Source of the DNA: Fratercula arctica | Lineage: Eukaryota > Chordata > Aves > Charadriiformes > Alcidae | Direction: 5' to 3' | NCBI GenBank assembly: GCA_947846985.1 | Contig: CANTUZ010000005.1 | Location: forward strand, 11,216,001-11,280,000 | Length of the DNA stretch: 64,000 bases | Shown: piece by piece, positions 28,213 through 41,173 of the stretch | Numbering within the stretch: position 1 is the first letter of the stretch | How the letters are laid out: each line of letters opens with the position of its first letter | Position numbers and translations under genes: made by a program | The notes under the pieces: model-generated | What the model was told of the DNA's origin: nothing | What the model saw: the letters and a program-made list of their open reading frames with translations, nothing else | Databases searched by the model: none

Positions 28213-29949
28213 TGCTATCTTAGATTACGAATCAAGAGGGCAATGCCGTAAAATAAACTCACCAGTCACATTCCTCTTCCTTGCTGATTTCTCCTAGAGC
28301 TCCTAATAAAATCCATTACGTTAAAACACACACAAAGTGGTCAGGCACATACAGACACGCACGCACACCCCTATTTATCAGGCATTTATATTTCAGCTAG
28401 TATATCAGAGCCCTAAATGGAAATTTTAAGTCATATATTAAACAGTTATTCCTTTGGCAAGAAATTAATTTGAGCCTCCATTTTCAAGAAGTTACTGATT
28501 TTGTATGGGTTCTCCGGGGATATTCAGACTAAACCATGCACGGCACAGGTGTTCAGCCCCCGCTGCCTAAAGGGACCTCCAGCAGAGCAGCGGCTACCCA
28601 GACAACAGGATCACTGGGCAAATTGTGCTGAGCAGGCTGGGTTTCTCATGCATGCAGCACCCTCACATCCACAACCCTAATTTGGCGGGAATACCATTGA
28701 AAATAACCCGTGACCTCAGTTCAACTTTCCATAGCCACACAGTTTTGCCTGAGAGTGGTCTTATTCAGTATGTTCAATATGTCAAATAAAATCCCTGCCA
28801 ATTTTCAGCACAATGTGAAATCCTGGCTTGTGACATCCCAAAACAGAACAGTAAGAATATATGCAAAAAAATTCTTGTCAGCACTCTCCCGACTGCGGTG
28901 GCTATGGGCCAAATTTTCATGATGCAATTTCCCAGAGGAGCTGGTTTTCAGGCCAGAATCTCACCTCATCTGTGCTGAAGAAACTCTAGTGGAGCTGCAC
29001 GGGTGAACCTGGCTTTTTATGTGTAACCTGCTATCACATTTTTGTCCAGAGAATTTTGTTCTGTATTTTAGCATCATTCTTCTTAACCTGCAAGACAATC
29101 TTCTTCAAAGAAAGCTCTTATTAGGCTTTATATCTATGACCTTAGGTTATCTTTTATAGTTTAATCTACACAAGCTCAGAAATCAAGTTTTGCCTGTGGT
29201 AGCCAGCCCATCAATTCATTCGATTGTCCAGTACAACTTCCAATTCTCACAAGCAATTTGACAATTGCGAGTATTTCACACTGCATGTTATGAAGTCTAG
29301 TGCTGCAAAAATAATAAGACCTGGAATTACACACAGCATTGCAAGTCTACTCATTTAACCATGATTTTTCAGGTAATTTAGATGTTTTGATAACAGGCAT
29401 ACTATAGGCCAACCTGTCATATTACTCTTATCAGAAAAATGTCATGTGCCTGTCTCCTAGCTTGCACACATGCCGACTCTCAGACTCTCATTGAACCTTC
29501 TCTAATTCACAGGATACATAAGCAAAATACATTCTTTTTAATGGATGGTTTCATACATAGCAGAGCCCTCCAGCCACTAAATAGTGCTCTCAAGTCGTTT
29601 ACTAAGGTTTGTAATTTATTAATAGGGGATATATAATCTTCCTTGATGGGAAAGACAGAAGAAACCTGGGTCAACTTGGCCCACTAGAGGCACAGAGCCG
29701 GACTCTGCTCCTGGTGATTTTTGCCACAAGTGGGCCAGGAGAGAGGTGTCCTGCCTTTCCCTGCAGTCCCACATGAGAAAGGCTCCTTGCTTGGCTACCC
29801 TGGAGTCAAACGCTGGTGCAGGCTGGAAAGCTACCATCCACAGCCACCCACTCCAACCCTTTGCTGGGGGTTTGGACATTTATCACCAGCTCCTGACGAG
29901 CAGACTGGCCACAGCATGTCTTGGGCACGTCTGCAGCTGAGAAAATAAC

Positions 29950-30155
29950 TTTTTGAGGGCAAAGGTGGTCCACGAGGCGGGAGGGGGCAGCAATTGCAGA
30001 AATGGCTGGGGCGTGAGTCACTGTGGCAGGGCAGCAAGCCCCTGTTCCTGCCGGGAACTGGGGAGGAGGCACCTCGCCCCCGCAGCCGGGACAGGGTGCC
30101 CAGGTGCCCCTGGCGGGACCAGGGTTCCGGGCAGCAATGATGCTGCAGGTGGCGG
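29950..30155. other. GC-rich patch in AT-rich intron
   Basis: About ten CpGs in 205 bases, with CCGGG and CCCCGC words. It is much weaker than the 45-kb island and ends abruptly in an AT-rich stretch at 30157. Open frames on both strands (for example 29806-30177 minus) look like no known protein. Confidence 0.5.
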
Positions 30156-30167
30156 CATCATAAATAA

Positions 30168-30204
30168 CATAAATCATAACACGTCATAAAACATATGATT
30201 TATG
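30168..30204. repeat. Perfect 11-bp inverted repeat, 15-base loop
   Basis: CATAAATCATA (30168-30178) and TATGATTTATG (30194-30204) are exact reverse complements. They lie at the abrupt switch from a GC-rich patch (29950-30155) to an AT-rich stretch full of CATAA/TTATG words. Confidence 0.8.
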
Positions 30205-32845
30205 GAATGTGAAGAATTTATGAAACATCATGTGATTATATGAAATCATAAAATAACTTGTAAATAAAAATAAAAAAATAAAAAGGCAGCCACCCAGATC
30301 TGGCAGACCAGAGAGTGGTCTGGCCCGGCCACACCCACACAGTGATGCCTTCTGTCCTGCATCACCAGACACAATTTCTCTCCCACTTTCTGCTCCTTCA
30401 CCTACTGGCTAAATCACCGCATACCCCGGTGGGTGGGAGCGGAGGCAGGCTCCATGTGCACCGCTCAGCACCCGCCCTAGAAATGTGACTTCACAACTGT
30501 TTGCATGGGCCAAGTTTAGCAACCTGTAACAATATCTCAAATCCCTCTTACTGCTGTATTTAAAGTTAGCTTTACTTCTTACTGCGTTTAGTTCTGCAGT
30601 TAACCTGCAGCTTGGAGCCAGTGAACTCTGAAGCCTTACAATATGCTATAGTACGGAGTTAACCTGCGGTATCTTCTTAAGTTACATGGATGGTTTAATT
30701 CAAAGAAAAATGAGCAGGTACAGAAAAGCCAGTCTGAAAGCAGATTGTAAACACTGTGCTGCTTTCAGCAAGTTCAATTCACTTCCAATTCTGATCTGAT
30801 ATTTTTATAGATTTAATGAATCTGTCAGGTTGATACCACGCAATGGGACAAGTGAGCAGTCAGCTTTGTTGTTTAGAATTTGTTTTCACGTTTCCCATTA
30901 AAAACAAAAACCCCAACCAATTGATGGGAAACACTAAAATGTAAGAATGCAACAGCTTTTTAACATACGGGAGCTTTCATCTGAGCAAGAATTTTCCCTG
31001 GAAAAGATTGAGGTGAGCTCACAACTTTCAATCAAAGATCTCTCTATTTCTACAAAAACTTAGTTGAGGTTGGTTAAGGTTATCACATAATAGGTGAATT
31101 TACACAACTTTAGAGACTGGCTTTACTAGAATGAATTATTGATGTCTTACTTTCATAAGTGAATGACTTGCAAAACCAGCATACAGAACATTTCACTGCT
31201 GCAAGCTCTGCAGACTTAATGCATCTCTGAGAAAGCGAGCCAAATTCTTTCTCTGAATTGCATATCAACCAAAACAAGACTGTAAAGAATACAATTACTT
31301 TGGAAACAGATAAGTCTTTAAAATGTTAAAAACAATTACTGTACCTGAATCCCATTGATAATTTATGTGGCCTTATAACTGTTTTTCCTCTTTTCAGAAG
31401 TTTTTCTTTTCCCTGCTAATTGACAGAAGCTGAACATCTATTTCAGTGGAGCTCTGCCAGTTTATACAAGCTGAGGATGTGGCCCATATTTTTAAAAAGG
31501 GAGGTCCTTTCCACTGTTTTGCCATCTGCCAAGCTCTACTTTAAGCTAATTAAATAACGTCAAGTTCTAGCAGGCATTTTCAGGCCATTAGAGTTTTCCA
31601 TTTCTGGACCCCTACAGGTACCTAGCAAGTCTGGCTTCAGGAGAACTGAGACATAGATTCAAAAGTGCTGACTATGCTAAAAGCCTTTTTAAAAGTTGGA
31701 AAACATCCTGACAGTTTGGACACTCTCTGTGGTTTCCATCTAAAGTGAGTTTGTGTAAGATCTGTGAATGGGAGCAAACAGTCTTACCCACTCGGAGTTA
31801 CTGGGGGATTGCCTTCAAGTATCTGTTTTTTCAACTGTGTCAGTCACTGAGTCGGGTGGCACGAGAAACAAACCTGTGTAATGCCCCGTGGTAGACTGAA
31901 GGGTGCAGACAGCTTGCTCCTGATAAACAGTGAGGCTATTTATCATGTTGAACTGTTCCCCCCTTCAGCAGTCCTCCAGTTGCCAACCTTGCCTACTCTT
32001 TGGTCCAGCACCTCCACAAGTTGCTCTACCCACTGCCTCTTCCCGCCCCGAGCCCTCCAGCTTCCTCCCAGCACCCTGGAGCCGTCCAGGGGCTTTGGGG
32101 ACCAGCAGCAGCAACCGCTCACTTGGAAAAAGAAAAGCATTTTATTTACCACCTACTCTACAGTTACAAATGTAACAAGCATCGAAGGTCTCTGAGATAC
32201 CTAAATGAACAGTTACTCCATGTAACCATGGATTTCCTATCATTTGCAGCATTTTCTTTCCCTCTCGCTATTCACGTGATAAACCCACTTACGCTACTGG
32301 TCTTAAAACAGACTGTAAACAGCCAGAGCAGATATTGTCTCATCTTGTGTGCACAAGACCTACTACAATGGAGCCTTTATCCTCCCTGCAGACTTTCAGC
32401 ACTGCTATAATTCAAATACTACTAATAACGACAGTGAATGTGGAATAGTATAGGCGAGACATTAACATGTACAGAGAATAACCCTCTATCAACCAGAAGC
32501 TCTACAGGAATAATGGAGTACACCAGCAATACTGGCAGAGTTTGCACGCATCCTGCTTTTTATCCTGAAAGAGCCCAAAACACCTTATCAAATCTCTGGA
32601 AAGACTGTTTCAAACACATCATATTGAATGAAGCCTTTTGATCAAGATGCAGCAGCCCCACATGCCATTTGGGGCTAAAAAGGAGAATGATCTTTGCCAG
32701 CTGACACTGTCACTGGAAAAGGGAAGGGAGGCCAGTGCGTACCAGCATGGCTGAACGACAGGTTCTGGCTTCTGGTCTGCCTAGGATAAAACAAGAATCA
32801 CCCCAGTCTAAATCAGCCTCTCATCCATTGCACTGACCACTAAGC

Positions 32846-32874
32846 AAAAAAAACAAAACAAAACAAAACAAAAG
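32846..32874 (+). repeat. (AAAAC)n simple repeat
   Basis: Four AAAAC-type units following an A-run. Confidence 0.9.
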
Positions 32875-33874
32875 TCCAACAAACCAAGCATTAATAAGGA
32901 AAATGTCCAGCAAACAACAAAACGGTATTTCTCACAGCCTCTCATGCCAGGCATCCTGGTTTCACACCAGACATAAATGTCAGATCAAGACACCAGTAAG
33001 ACTTCACTGTCATTTCAATGACACACCCACATCTTCAAGTAAGCCTCTATAGAGGTGTGTGCATATGTGGACACATCTCTGTATAAATTTCAAACATGAT
33101 TTAAGTATGTCATCCTACACCAACAGAGTCGTATTAGTACAAATCCATGCCTATTGTAACTGTATGAATCATATGAGTACATGGCAAATATTTTAGCACC
33201 ACTTTAATAGCTAATATAAATAAGCCAAAATCTTCAGTATACTTTAATTTATATGACCACAATAGCTCTTCTCCTCCCCTTCCTAATTAATCTATCATAT
33301 GGAACCAGAACTCACAGATTTCCCTTGAAATGCTGTTAATGTAAAGGAAAACAAATAGGACTACAACGTTCAACACAGCTGACCAGTGTACAGCGACGTC
33401 CTCCTAATGAAGAAGCTGGAGCTGCCTGAAATGGCCCAGGTTTGGAGGAGGGCAAGTTTCCTCATGGACATGGATGAAGGTCGGTGCCTGGGAGGCTCAC
33501 AGGCTGGAGAGTGTGTTGTGGGCAAGGGAACGCTTCATGGGGAAGGCTGCAAGACGCTGTAGAAAAGGCCCAGAAGTAAAGCAGTATTTTAAAACGCACA
33601 GTATTCCTGGCAAGTCACATGCTTTAAAACTGGATGTAAATCATCGCAAACTTCAACTTTTGTTTCCACAGAACTTTTTAAACGTTTTTGCTTTCACACA
33701 CAGGGTCCTGTTCAGCATCTTGCTGCCATGGTGTTTTTCTATCTTGACAATTCACTTCCGTGAGCAGGCACGCAGCCAACTCAAATGAGACTCAACGCAG
33801 TGAAAAGCCCTTCAGGTAAACAGTGTGATAAGCTAAACTGCAAAAACGAGACAATGTTTTTGGACTATGAGGCA

Positions 33875-33926
33875 GTTGCTATGGAGACGGTTGCTAATTA
33901 ACTGCATTCAGCCAAGAGAACAAAGG
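33875..33926 (+). promoter_or_regulatory. RFX X-box-like, homeodomain and SOX-like motif cluster
   Basis: GTTGCTATGGAGAC (33875-33888) matches the RFX X-box GTTGCCATGGCAAC at 11 of 14 positions, with the spacing of the two half-sites intact. A second GTTGCTA follows at once, then TAATTA (33895-33900) and AACAAAG (33919-33925), a SOX-type core. Clustered motifs in an intron of a developmental regulator suggest an enhancer. This is motif-level inference only. Confidence 0.35.
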
Positions 33927-35420
33927 GTTTAAGGGCAGACAGGACTCTGTATCTTAGAGTGAGCAATGCATAACGTCTTATGCAATCTGCACATCTATCA
34001 TATCTGGAATACCTGAGCCTTTGCTTAGGTTGCAAAATACCTCAAGAAATGACAACAGGGTGGTTTGTTCCTTTAAATTTGAACTAATTTTTAGGTAATT
34101 AATGATCTATCAGTATTTAAAAAACAAAAAAAATCCATACTTAGAAGTCACAGGTATCATGAATCAACGCATCCAGTCAGGACTATATTAAACATTGAAA
34201 TGATTTACATTCATTCAGAATTACTGCTTTCACAGCTAATAAAAATGCCATCGAAAAATCACTTCTAAGACAATATAATGCACCTAATCTATTATTCTCT
34301 CTTGCATCTTAAAAATTATTAGCTTACAATGCTTGGAAAGCTTAGATTAATTAATTCTTCAATGTCTTCCTCAACAAAGTTCTTAGAAATATACCTTGGA
34401 CCTAAATACTGTATTTAGATTAAAATGGGCTATTCTGAACAGACATTGAGTTACGTTATTTTAAAGGGCTTATATGTTGGGATAGCTATGTATTACAACT
34501 CTTTACTATTTCTATAATGCACTGTAGGCCTACAGTACTAGAAAAAACATAGACCTTCCAGAAGCGACATAAATCCCAAAGCAGCACAGTTCCAGTTTAC
34601 CGAGTCCCCGTATATTACTGGGGAAACCGCCCACGTGCACAGCAGTCCCCTGCAAACCCAAGGGCCAGGGCATTCGCCGAGATCTGACGAGCCTCACCGG
34701 TGGGCAAGAGCTGCACAGGCTGTGCTTGGGCCAGACCAGCCACCTCCATACAGTATATGGGCAGATCCCAACTCACTTTTCAGGTGAAGGCTTCAAAAGT
34801 TGACCTCTTTTCCTAAGTGAAAGCTGAGAAAACCAATAAAAAGCCAGTTGCTCATTAGAAAGCCCCTTCCATTAGAGATGAAAAGCCAAGGGATAAAATA
34901 CATCTGTGCTAACACAAGATTTCTTTAGGTCTGCATAAATAAGGCAACATTTTTCATTTTTCATTAAATATATGACTTAAAAACAAAACAGTGATTTTAT
35001 TTTTTTTTAATGATTTAGATACTGTTAGGAATTAAAGGGTCACAATCAATTTTGAAGTTAAGTCCTTACTAAGGGGAACGGGATGAGTTCACACCTCATA
35101 TGAGGGTATTACTTCAGCAAAGCTTGCTACACACTGAATAAGAGGGATATTAATTTACTACATGAAGGCTAAGGTTTGGGATTTTTTTGACATTTTAAAT
35201 TATGAGGCATCTGCAAACAGATCCTAAATCTGAATTGCACATGGATTTTCCACACCAGCCAATTCAGATTGCCCCTAGACATCCCCTCCAGCATTAATCA
35301 CTCACCCACGCTACTGTAGTTCATATTTCTTCTACAGAAACAGAGGTCTGCAAGATTCTTAAACTCTTGCCTAGAAATTAGAAATTATTACTTATGTGGC
35401 AAACTAAGTTTTAAACATAA

Positions 35421-35511
35421 GGGACCCAATTCTGCCTTCAGTTACACTGCCATAAATCTTTAACAACTCCATTAGATTTATAACAGTGTAACTGAGGAGG
35501 AAATTGAGCCC
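35421..35511. repeat. Palindromic fold-back element, 38-39-bp arms
   Basis: The left arm (35421-35459) and right arm (35474-35511) are reverse complements with few mismatches, including perfect blocks CAGTTACACTG and ATAAATCT, around a 14-base loop. The sequence resembles an old palindromic repeat seen across turtles, crocodiles and birds, with arms containing TTACACTGGTGTAAATC and a CTCCATTGA centre. It is non-coding and MITE-like. Confidence 0.75.
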
Positions 35512-36099
35512 AAGATATTTTCTAAATCGGTAATTAAATAGCAGAATTTTAGCTTGGCACAGAGTAAAGACCTCTTAGATTACGTCTTTGGATAAGGCTA
35601 CATACTTTTTTGTTCCTTGAATAATGATGTTATGAACAAATTAAATCATCTTATTTTCACCAGCCTCTATATTACTCTGTGGAAGGACCACATCATCTCA
35701 TGGAGCATCAACATGGGGCTAAATATTGCCTCACTTTCCCGTTCACTTTCTTTCACTCTTCTCCATATAAATGTTAGACTCTTTAGAGCTGTCCATTATT
35801 TGTACATGGTATATAGCACCTCAAAGACCTTTTCTTGTTTGGTTTCAAGGAACTACTATATTAAACAAATGTCTAATAATAATAAAATGGCGTTTAGCCA
35901 GCTCCCTTATTAGAGGTGCAAGCCATCCTGTGGTCACATTATGCAAAGACTGTACTTTTCAGAAGATGCAGCCTGCTCTCCCGGAGCACAGGATGTGGTG
36001 CAGGAAACATGGTTTTGCCACAGTAGCCCTAAGCTCCCCAAGGGTCACTGGATAAACTGTGAAAGGGGCCCCATCAGCATTAAAACATAGATGGCACTG

Positions 36100-36195
36100 G
36101 GGGGGAAGTGGGCTCAATTCCCAGCGCTACTATAAAACTCTTGATGACATCAGACAAGTTATTTAATCTCTCTAGACTTCTTTTCTTCATTGGAG
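36100..36195 (+). repeat. MIR-like (CORE-SINE) fragment
   Basis: The order GGGCTCAATTCCCAGC, then GACAAGTTATTTAATCTCTCTAGACTTC and TTCTTCATTGGAGTAAA, matches the MIR layout: GGTTCGAATCCCGGC, CAAGTTACTTAACCTCTCTGTGCCTC, TCATCTGTAAAATGG. This points to an old SINE. Confidence 0.6.
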
Positions 36196-36701
36196 TAAAG
36201 GCAGCTTGTAAAACTTCCTGTCTCGTAATTTTAATAGAAGTCTTTTTTTCATGGCTATTTTACCTCATTTTTATCTTTGCTCAGTATTTCCAGTTCTAAT
36301 GGATCTTCCCTATTATTTACCAGTCTGCTAACCTCATATGCCAGAGTCTATGCCGTCCCCACCAGCCCTGTGCGTGCCACACTTGCAGGGGTCAGTGGGA
36401 GGCTGTAACCTGGGACAACTGCCACCAAATGGGGCTGAGAGAGATCAATAGCCTTTGGGGCAGCCAGGCCAGGCCAAAGGGTTTTCTGAACTGTCCCACC
36501 TGCTAATGACACTCCTCTGGCACCCCAGCTATATAGCTCCAATAGTCTTTTTTCACTGCCTCACAGGATGGAAAATTCTGTGGGTGGCTCCTCCATACAC
36601 TATCCCTTACAGTAATTCTTCTCAGCACTTTCACAGCCTCTGGTGATTAGACCTCCTATAGCTAAAAATACACCATGCAGTCTAAATATGTAACAGACAA
36701 T

Positions 36702-36755
36702 ATATGCCTGCATACCTCACCTATCTAAATATATGCCTGCATACCTATCTAATAA
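36702..36755 (+). repeat. Tandem duplication of about 27 bp
   Basis: ATATGCCTGCATACCTCACCTATCTAAAT is followed directly by ATATGCCTGCATACCTATCTAATAA. The second unit lacks one CACCT-like step. The identity of the shared part suggests a recent local duplication. Confidence 0.85.
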
Positions 36756-36937
36756 CTATTACGAATATGAATCATCATATTTCTTTGCAGATAGCTCTCA
36801 CAGTAGGTTGCATTCAGTCGCCAAAGCAAAGGAGGAAGGTCCCAGCCAAGAGGTAGCCAAATCGTTGTGTGTAGAACTCCTTGTTGAGGTCTCTTAAATA
36901 TGTTTTAATTAGCTGGAATGGAAGACATTATATTAAT

Positions 36938-36965
36938 ACACACATACTTGCATGTATATGTGTGT
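36938..36965. repeat. Alternating purine-pyrimidine inverted repeat
   Basis: ACACACATA and TATGTGTGT are exact reverse complements around CTTGCATGTA. It is a (CA)/(TG)-rich patch, a candidate for cruciform or Z-DNA formation. Confidence 0.6.
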
Positions 36966-37956
36966 GCATAGATGTGTGTAGCTATTACTGAGCACTTATT
37001 TCACCATTAATTGTACTAAAAGGTTTATTGCTGACAGTCTATCCAAGGAAGAACTAAACAAATGAACACGCAATTCTTGTTCAAAGAATTAAATGCTGAA
37101 GTTACCAGATCACATGAAGGCACCTGTTAAAATGATTCAAAGACTACTTTCACTATGGAAAATTATTTTACTACTTATCTACAGTTGTCAAAAATACTCA
37201 TAAACAACAGCAAGCCTGCTGCCCCCGACCACCTGGAACTGGAACCATTTGGGTTAACATTTTCCCCAACGTCTAAGACAGCAGTGTCACCTGTTAGTTT
37301 AGGGGTAAAACTGCTGCTGAATCCAAGTGGGTGAAGATGCTTTTTTCATCTGTGTTCCTTACTCACTCACATTGTTAGCATGACATAAAAGGCATTTTAA
37401 ACTATGATTTCTATTTAAGCAATGCTTTTCTTTTCCACGCTAACCAAACACCAGTTGATGTTAAGGTGTAAGTAAGCAAAAGTGAAGTGGCTTCAGGCAA
37501 ATAAGCCTGAAATGTTTTAGCTTTGCCGCAATGATTAGGCACACTGAAAAAGCATTTTGTTCCTTATCTGCAAACGTAGTACAATCTACCTCACCTACTT
37601 CCACACAGATTACTGGAATATGCTCCTTAACACCCCCAGGCATATATTCTGTGCTGCTGTCCCCAAAACTATCAGACATCAAGTCTGATACTGTTGCCTA
37701 CAGAAAAACCAACATTCAGCCCAAGCCAATTCCATCACTGCCTGTTGGGTCCCCTGATTGTCCCCTCCAAGGAGGGCAACCAAACAAGGAACGGGGTTGA
37801 TGACCCTGTTTTAATGGCTCATACACACGGTAACCTCTGGCAAGCTTACTGCCCCCTTACAAAGGCAGGCCAGATTTTGTGCTAACTTTAATTCTGTGCC
37901 AAGTTCCTAAATTCTATCAGGTTGTGTGGGTGCAAGACAGCCCAATCTCTGGATTT

Positions 37957-37988
37957 CTCTTTTTTTTTCTTGTCTTTTTTTTTTTTTT
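37957..37988 (+). repeat. T-rich tract
   Basis: Two long T-runs split by CTTGTC. Confidence 0.85.
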
Positions 37989-39179
37989 AAAAACAAGACA
38001 GAAAGGAGATCTCCATAAAAACATTAAATCTGCCTATCCAGGAAAATCCTCAAGAGGCTTGACCTAGTTGGAGATGGCTGTTGTAGGAAGGCTGTAATTA
38101 AGCAGTTGCGATAGTGACGCTGACTTCTCACATCAGAGAATGTGCATGTTGACCACAGTTTCTATTAACAGTGCTTATTTGAGTCCTCCGTAGGTAAAAT
38201 TGTAACGGTGTTTGACTGACATCCCAGCAGCTCCCACAGTGTGCAATGCTTTCTCAGGGTTTCAGTTTCCTCATGAATTTTGGGATGCATTGTTGTGCCT
38301 TTTACAATAGGTCCAACAAGCCATGCTACTTCCCTATCTTTAAAAGAGCATTCATGAGATGGAATTAGCACATTTACATTCATCTCTCTCCTCCTTCCTC
38401 AATTCATATTATTTTTGCTTACAAAAACATCTTTAATCATCCAATGTAAAAATTTTAGTATGCCTAGAACAAAACCAGAAGAGCTTCAGAGGAGCCTTTT
38501 TCTATTAGCTAAACCATTACTTCTGCTGAAAATCTGTAAACTGTTAATCCATTAGTGTCCAATCCTATAACTATACGGTCAGACTAAAATCATCTGGAAG
38601 CCCAGACTCTGAAGCATTTCTCTCTGATGTTCCAGACCAAGTGTCCCACATTAAATTGTTTGTAGGATAGGAAAATATTCATACAATGGTATGACTACAA
38701 CTTCTCAAGGGCATCACAAAAAAAAATCCTGCATGCATCTGTGAGGAAATCCCTGTAAAACACAGTTAAGATACATATTAATTCTGAATAGCATGGCCCT
38801 CAGGGAATTGTGTAAGACTCATGTCACAACAACCACAGCATTTCCTCTCCAACAGTCAGCCCGGGCTCACTCCTATGAGGTGTGGGGTGGGATATAAGCC
38901 TACTTCTTGGGAGACTGCATGTCCCCAGAAAACCAAAGGTGCTGTAAAAACTTCTTTGTGCCACCACTGCTCCTTGTTCCCTGTAGTGTTATTTGTGATC
39001 ACACCCACACTGAGCAAATCCACTAGGGGAGAGGGGGAACATTAGGATGAAGTTTCCCTCCTGACATGGTTCAGATGCCTAGCTTTCACCACTCATCTCA
39101 CTGGCTCCAGCTCCTCCTGGCTTGAACAGCCGGCTAGGAGTCTCTGATTCCAGCAGCTCTTGGAGGCTGCAGCAAGCCA

Positions 39180-39231
39180 TGGTGATGGTGCTGACTGTGG
39201 TGGTGGTGGTGATGCTGCTGCTGCTGTTGGG
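39180..39231 (+). repeat. Mixed (TGG)n/(CTG)n trinucleotide tract
   Basis: GGTGATGGTGCTGACTG is followed by four TGG units and then five CTG-type units. Translated it gives a run of Val/Leu, which is an artefact of the repeat. Confidence 0.8.
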
Positions 39232-40911
39232 GGTTAAAGGGTCAATTTTTGATCAATTTTTTTCTGTTATTGATCATGTAAGATCCTCTCTGCACTGTCC
39301 AGGTCTCTCTCTTTATAAAACAACAGTTTCTATGTTTTTTTACCTCTTCTGTTTCCATAAGGATGCCCAGAACAGGGGTGTCTAGCACGAATATAACTCA
39401 CCTTCCACATCCCCACATAAGCACTTTACTGGGAATGTCGGTCAATGGGCTGCTGCTATGATTGTGTGAGATAATTCAGCTGGTTTTGGAGCTGGTAACA
39501 AAGGAGACACTTCTACCATAATCTCATACTGGTCTCATGAAGAGGAATCCAAACCTGACAGCCCATCATAACCCCCAAGAGCATGTGGGCCTTACTTGTC
39601 TAACTCAAGTTGTCCCCAGGTTGTCTGAACCAGAAGGTGTTCACCCTGACATGTTTCTAGGAGGGATCCCAGTTCTGCAAAGAATGAGATCAAATAAATG
39701 AGTACATTTGCTTTTATGCTATATACATGTAGGATTTTCAATTATTTTGAGCTCCCAGTACTGTGCAACCAACTAACTCACTACCTCAGCCTGATCAAGG
39801 CTGTTTTAACTACCTCCTAGTGCGATAACCCTATTTCTTAAGGCTGCAAAACTATGCCTTCTGCAATTACAGGATCACAAGTTCATCTTGTGAAATCTGT
39901 GCTGGAAGAAAAATGAGCTCATATAAATCATACTAGACAATCACCTAAACATATCCTGCATCTTCTAGTGAGGTTGCATCACTTCAGTGCTCTCATGCTA
40001 ACATGCGTCATTTCTAAACAAGGGTTTTACTAAAGGAACAATGTCATAAAGGAAAAACATCCTCTTACTCTGTTTAGTATAGCCATTTGTATAGGACTAG
40101 CCATTAAATGACTCTTAAGTGGTCAAATGCCTGAACTGAACCTGCCCTTGTAGCTTCCATTTAGTTCCAGGCAAGCACTAATGGTGCTAGTAACTCCTCC
40201 ATACAAGGGGACCTACTCAACACTGGAAGACTTGGGCAGCATCCATACAGTTTACTTGACATTATTTCCCACAAACAGGCTATTAACAACTTTCTGCAAG
40301 TTCTTCTTAATATGGATGACTGAAGAGAACATGCTTAGCAGAGAGAAGACAAAACCCAAAGTGCTAAAAAGCACTTCCAAAGGATGTCCTGCTCTTTTTG
40401 ATGCATGACTTTTCAGCAAAACTTTCTAGTATAGTTTCCCATTTCCTTTGGGATACATCATTCTCCTGACCCAATACAGCCAAATGGAGTATGTGATGGC
40501 ACTGCCATGTATGACCTTGCACAACATTACTCACACTTTCAGATGTGGTACTTCCCACAGACTGCTCTCTTCTGTCTGCTCCCCAGGTTGGGGTTGATAC
40601 CTTATATCATGCACAGCTCTTATGCAGTCCCACTTAGATTCTCCCTTGAGGATGGCAGCTTATGGGAGAGGGGAAAAAACCAAACATTCTCTATCTCGAG
40701 AAGACTCTGCCACTTTATCGCCAACCATTGACAATTTGCTCTTGAAAGCCCAAATAGATTAAAGCCTGTTCCCCCACATTCCAGAAATCCTCGACAAGAA
40801 GTAAGCCCGATACCCTTCATTTCTAATGACAGCAGTGCCTGCTGCTCAGCTCACGAAAGCAGAGTGCCCCTTGCAAGCACAGCACGCTGATGTTGCAAGG
40901 ATATTCCCGGA

Positions 40912-41173
40912 TTGCAAAAATGTTTATAGGCAGCTTTGTTCATAATCTGAGTCATTTGAGTAGTAACTTTTGAAACAGACACCATATCTTTGAACCTTCA
41001 TTTTCTTCAGGTTGAACTGATTGCTCAGCACAGGCTTGCAGCCTGCCTTCATGCATGCACTGTGCCATGATGTCATACAGTGAGCAATCATAGCATTGCA
41101 AGAATGTTTCTAGACAGATTTGTTTACAATCTAAGAAGGCCAAATAGTAGCTTTCAGAATAGGAGTCCTATCT
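40912..41173. repeat. Diverged direct duplication, two 78-bp units 184 bp apart
   Basis: Unit A is 40912-40989 and unit B is 41096-41173. Both begin TTGCAA.AATGTTT.TAG.CAG.TTTGTT and end near TATCT, with similar spacing of matching blocks (AATCT, TAGTA). Weak similarity continues for roughly 25 bases beyond each. The repeat unit is 184 bp, so B may be the second monomer of an old tandem duplication. No match to a known family is recognised. Confidence 0.65.

Noticed and set aside
29200..29240. ATCAATTCATTC on the plus strand as a possible next TEAD1 exon (NELIA on minus)
   Set aside because: Only a few codons agree; the flanking bases do not encode RYIKLRTGK, which is nearly invariant in TEAD proteins.
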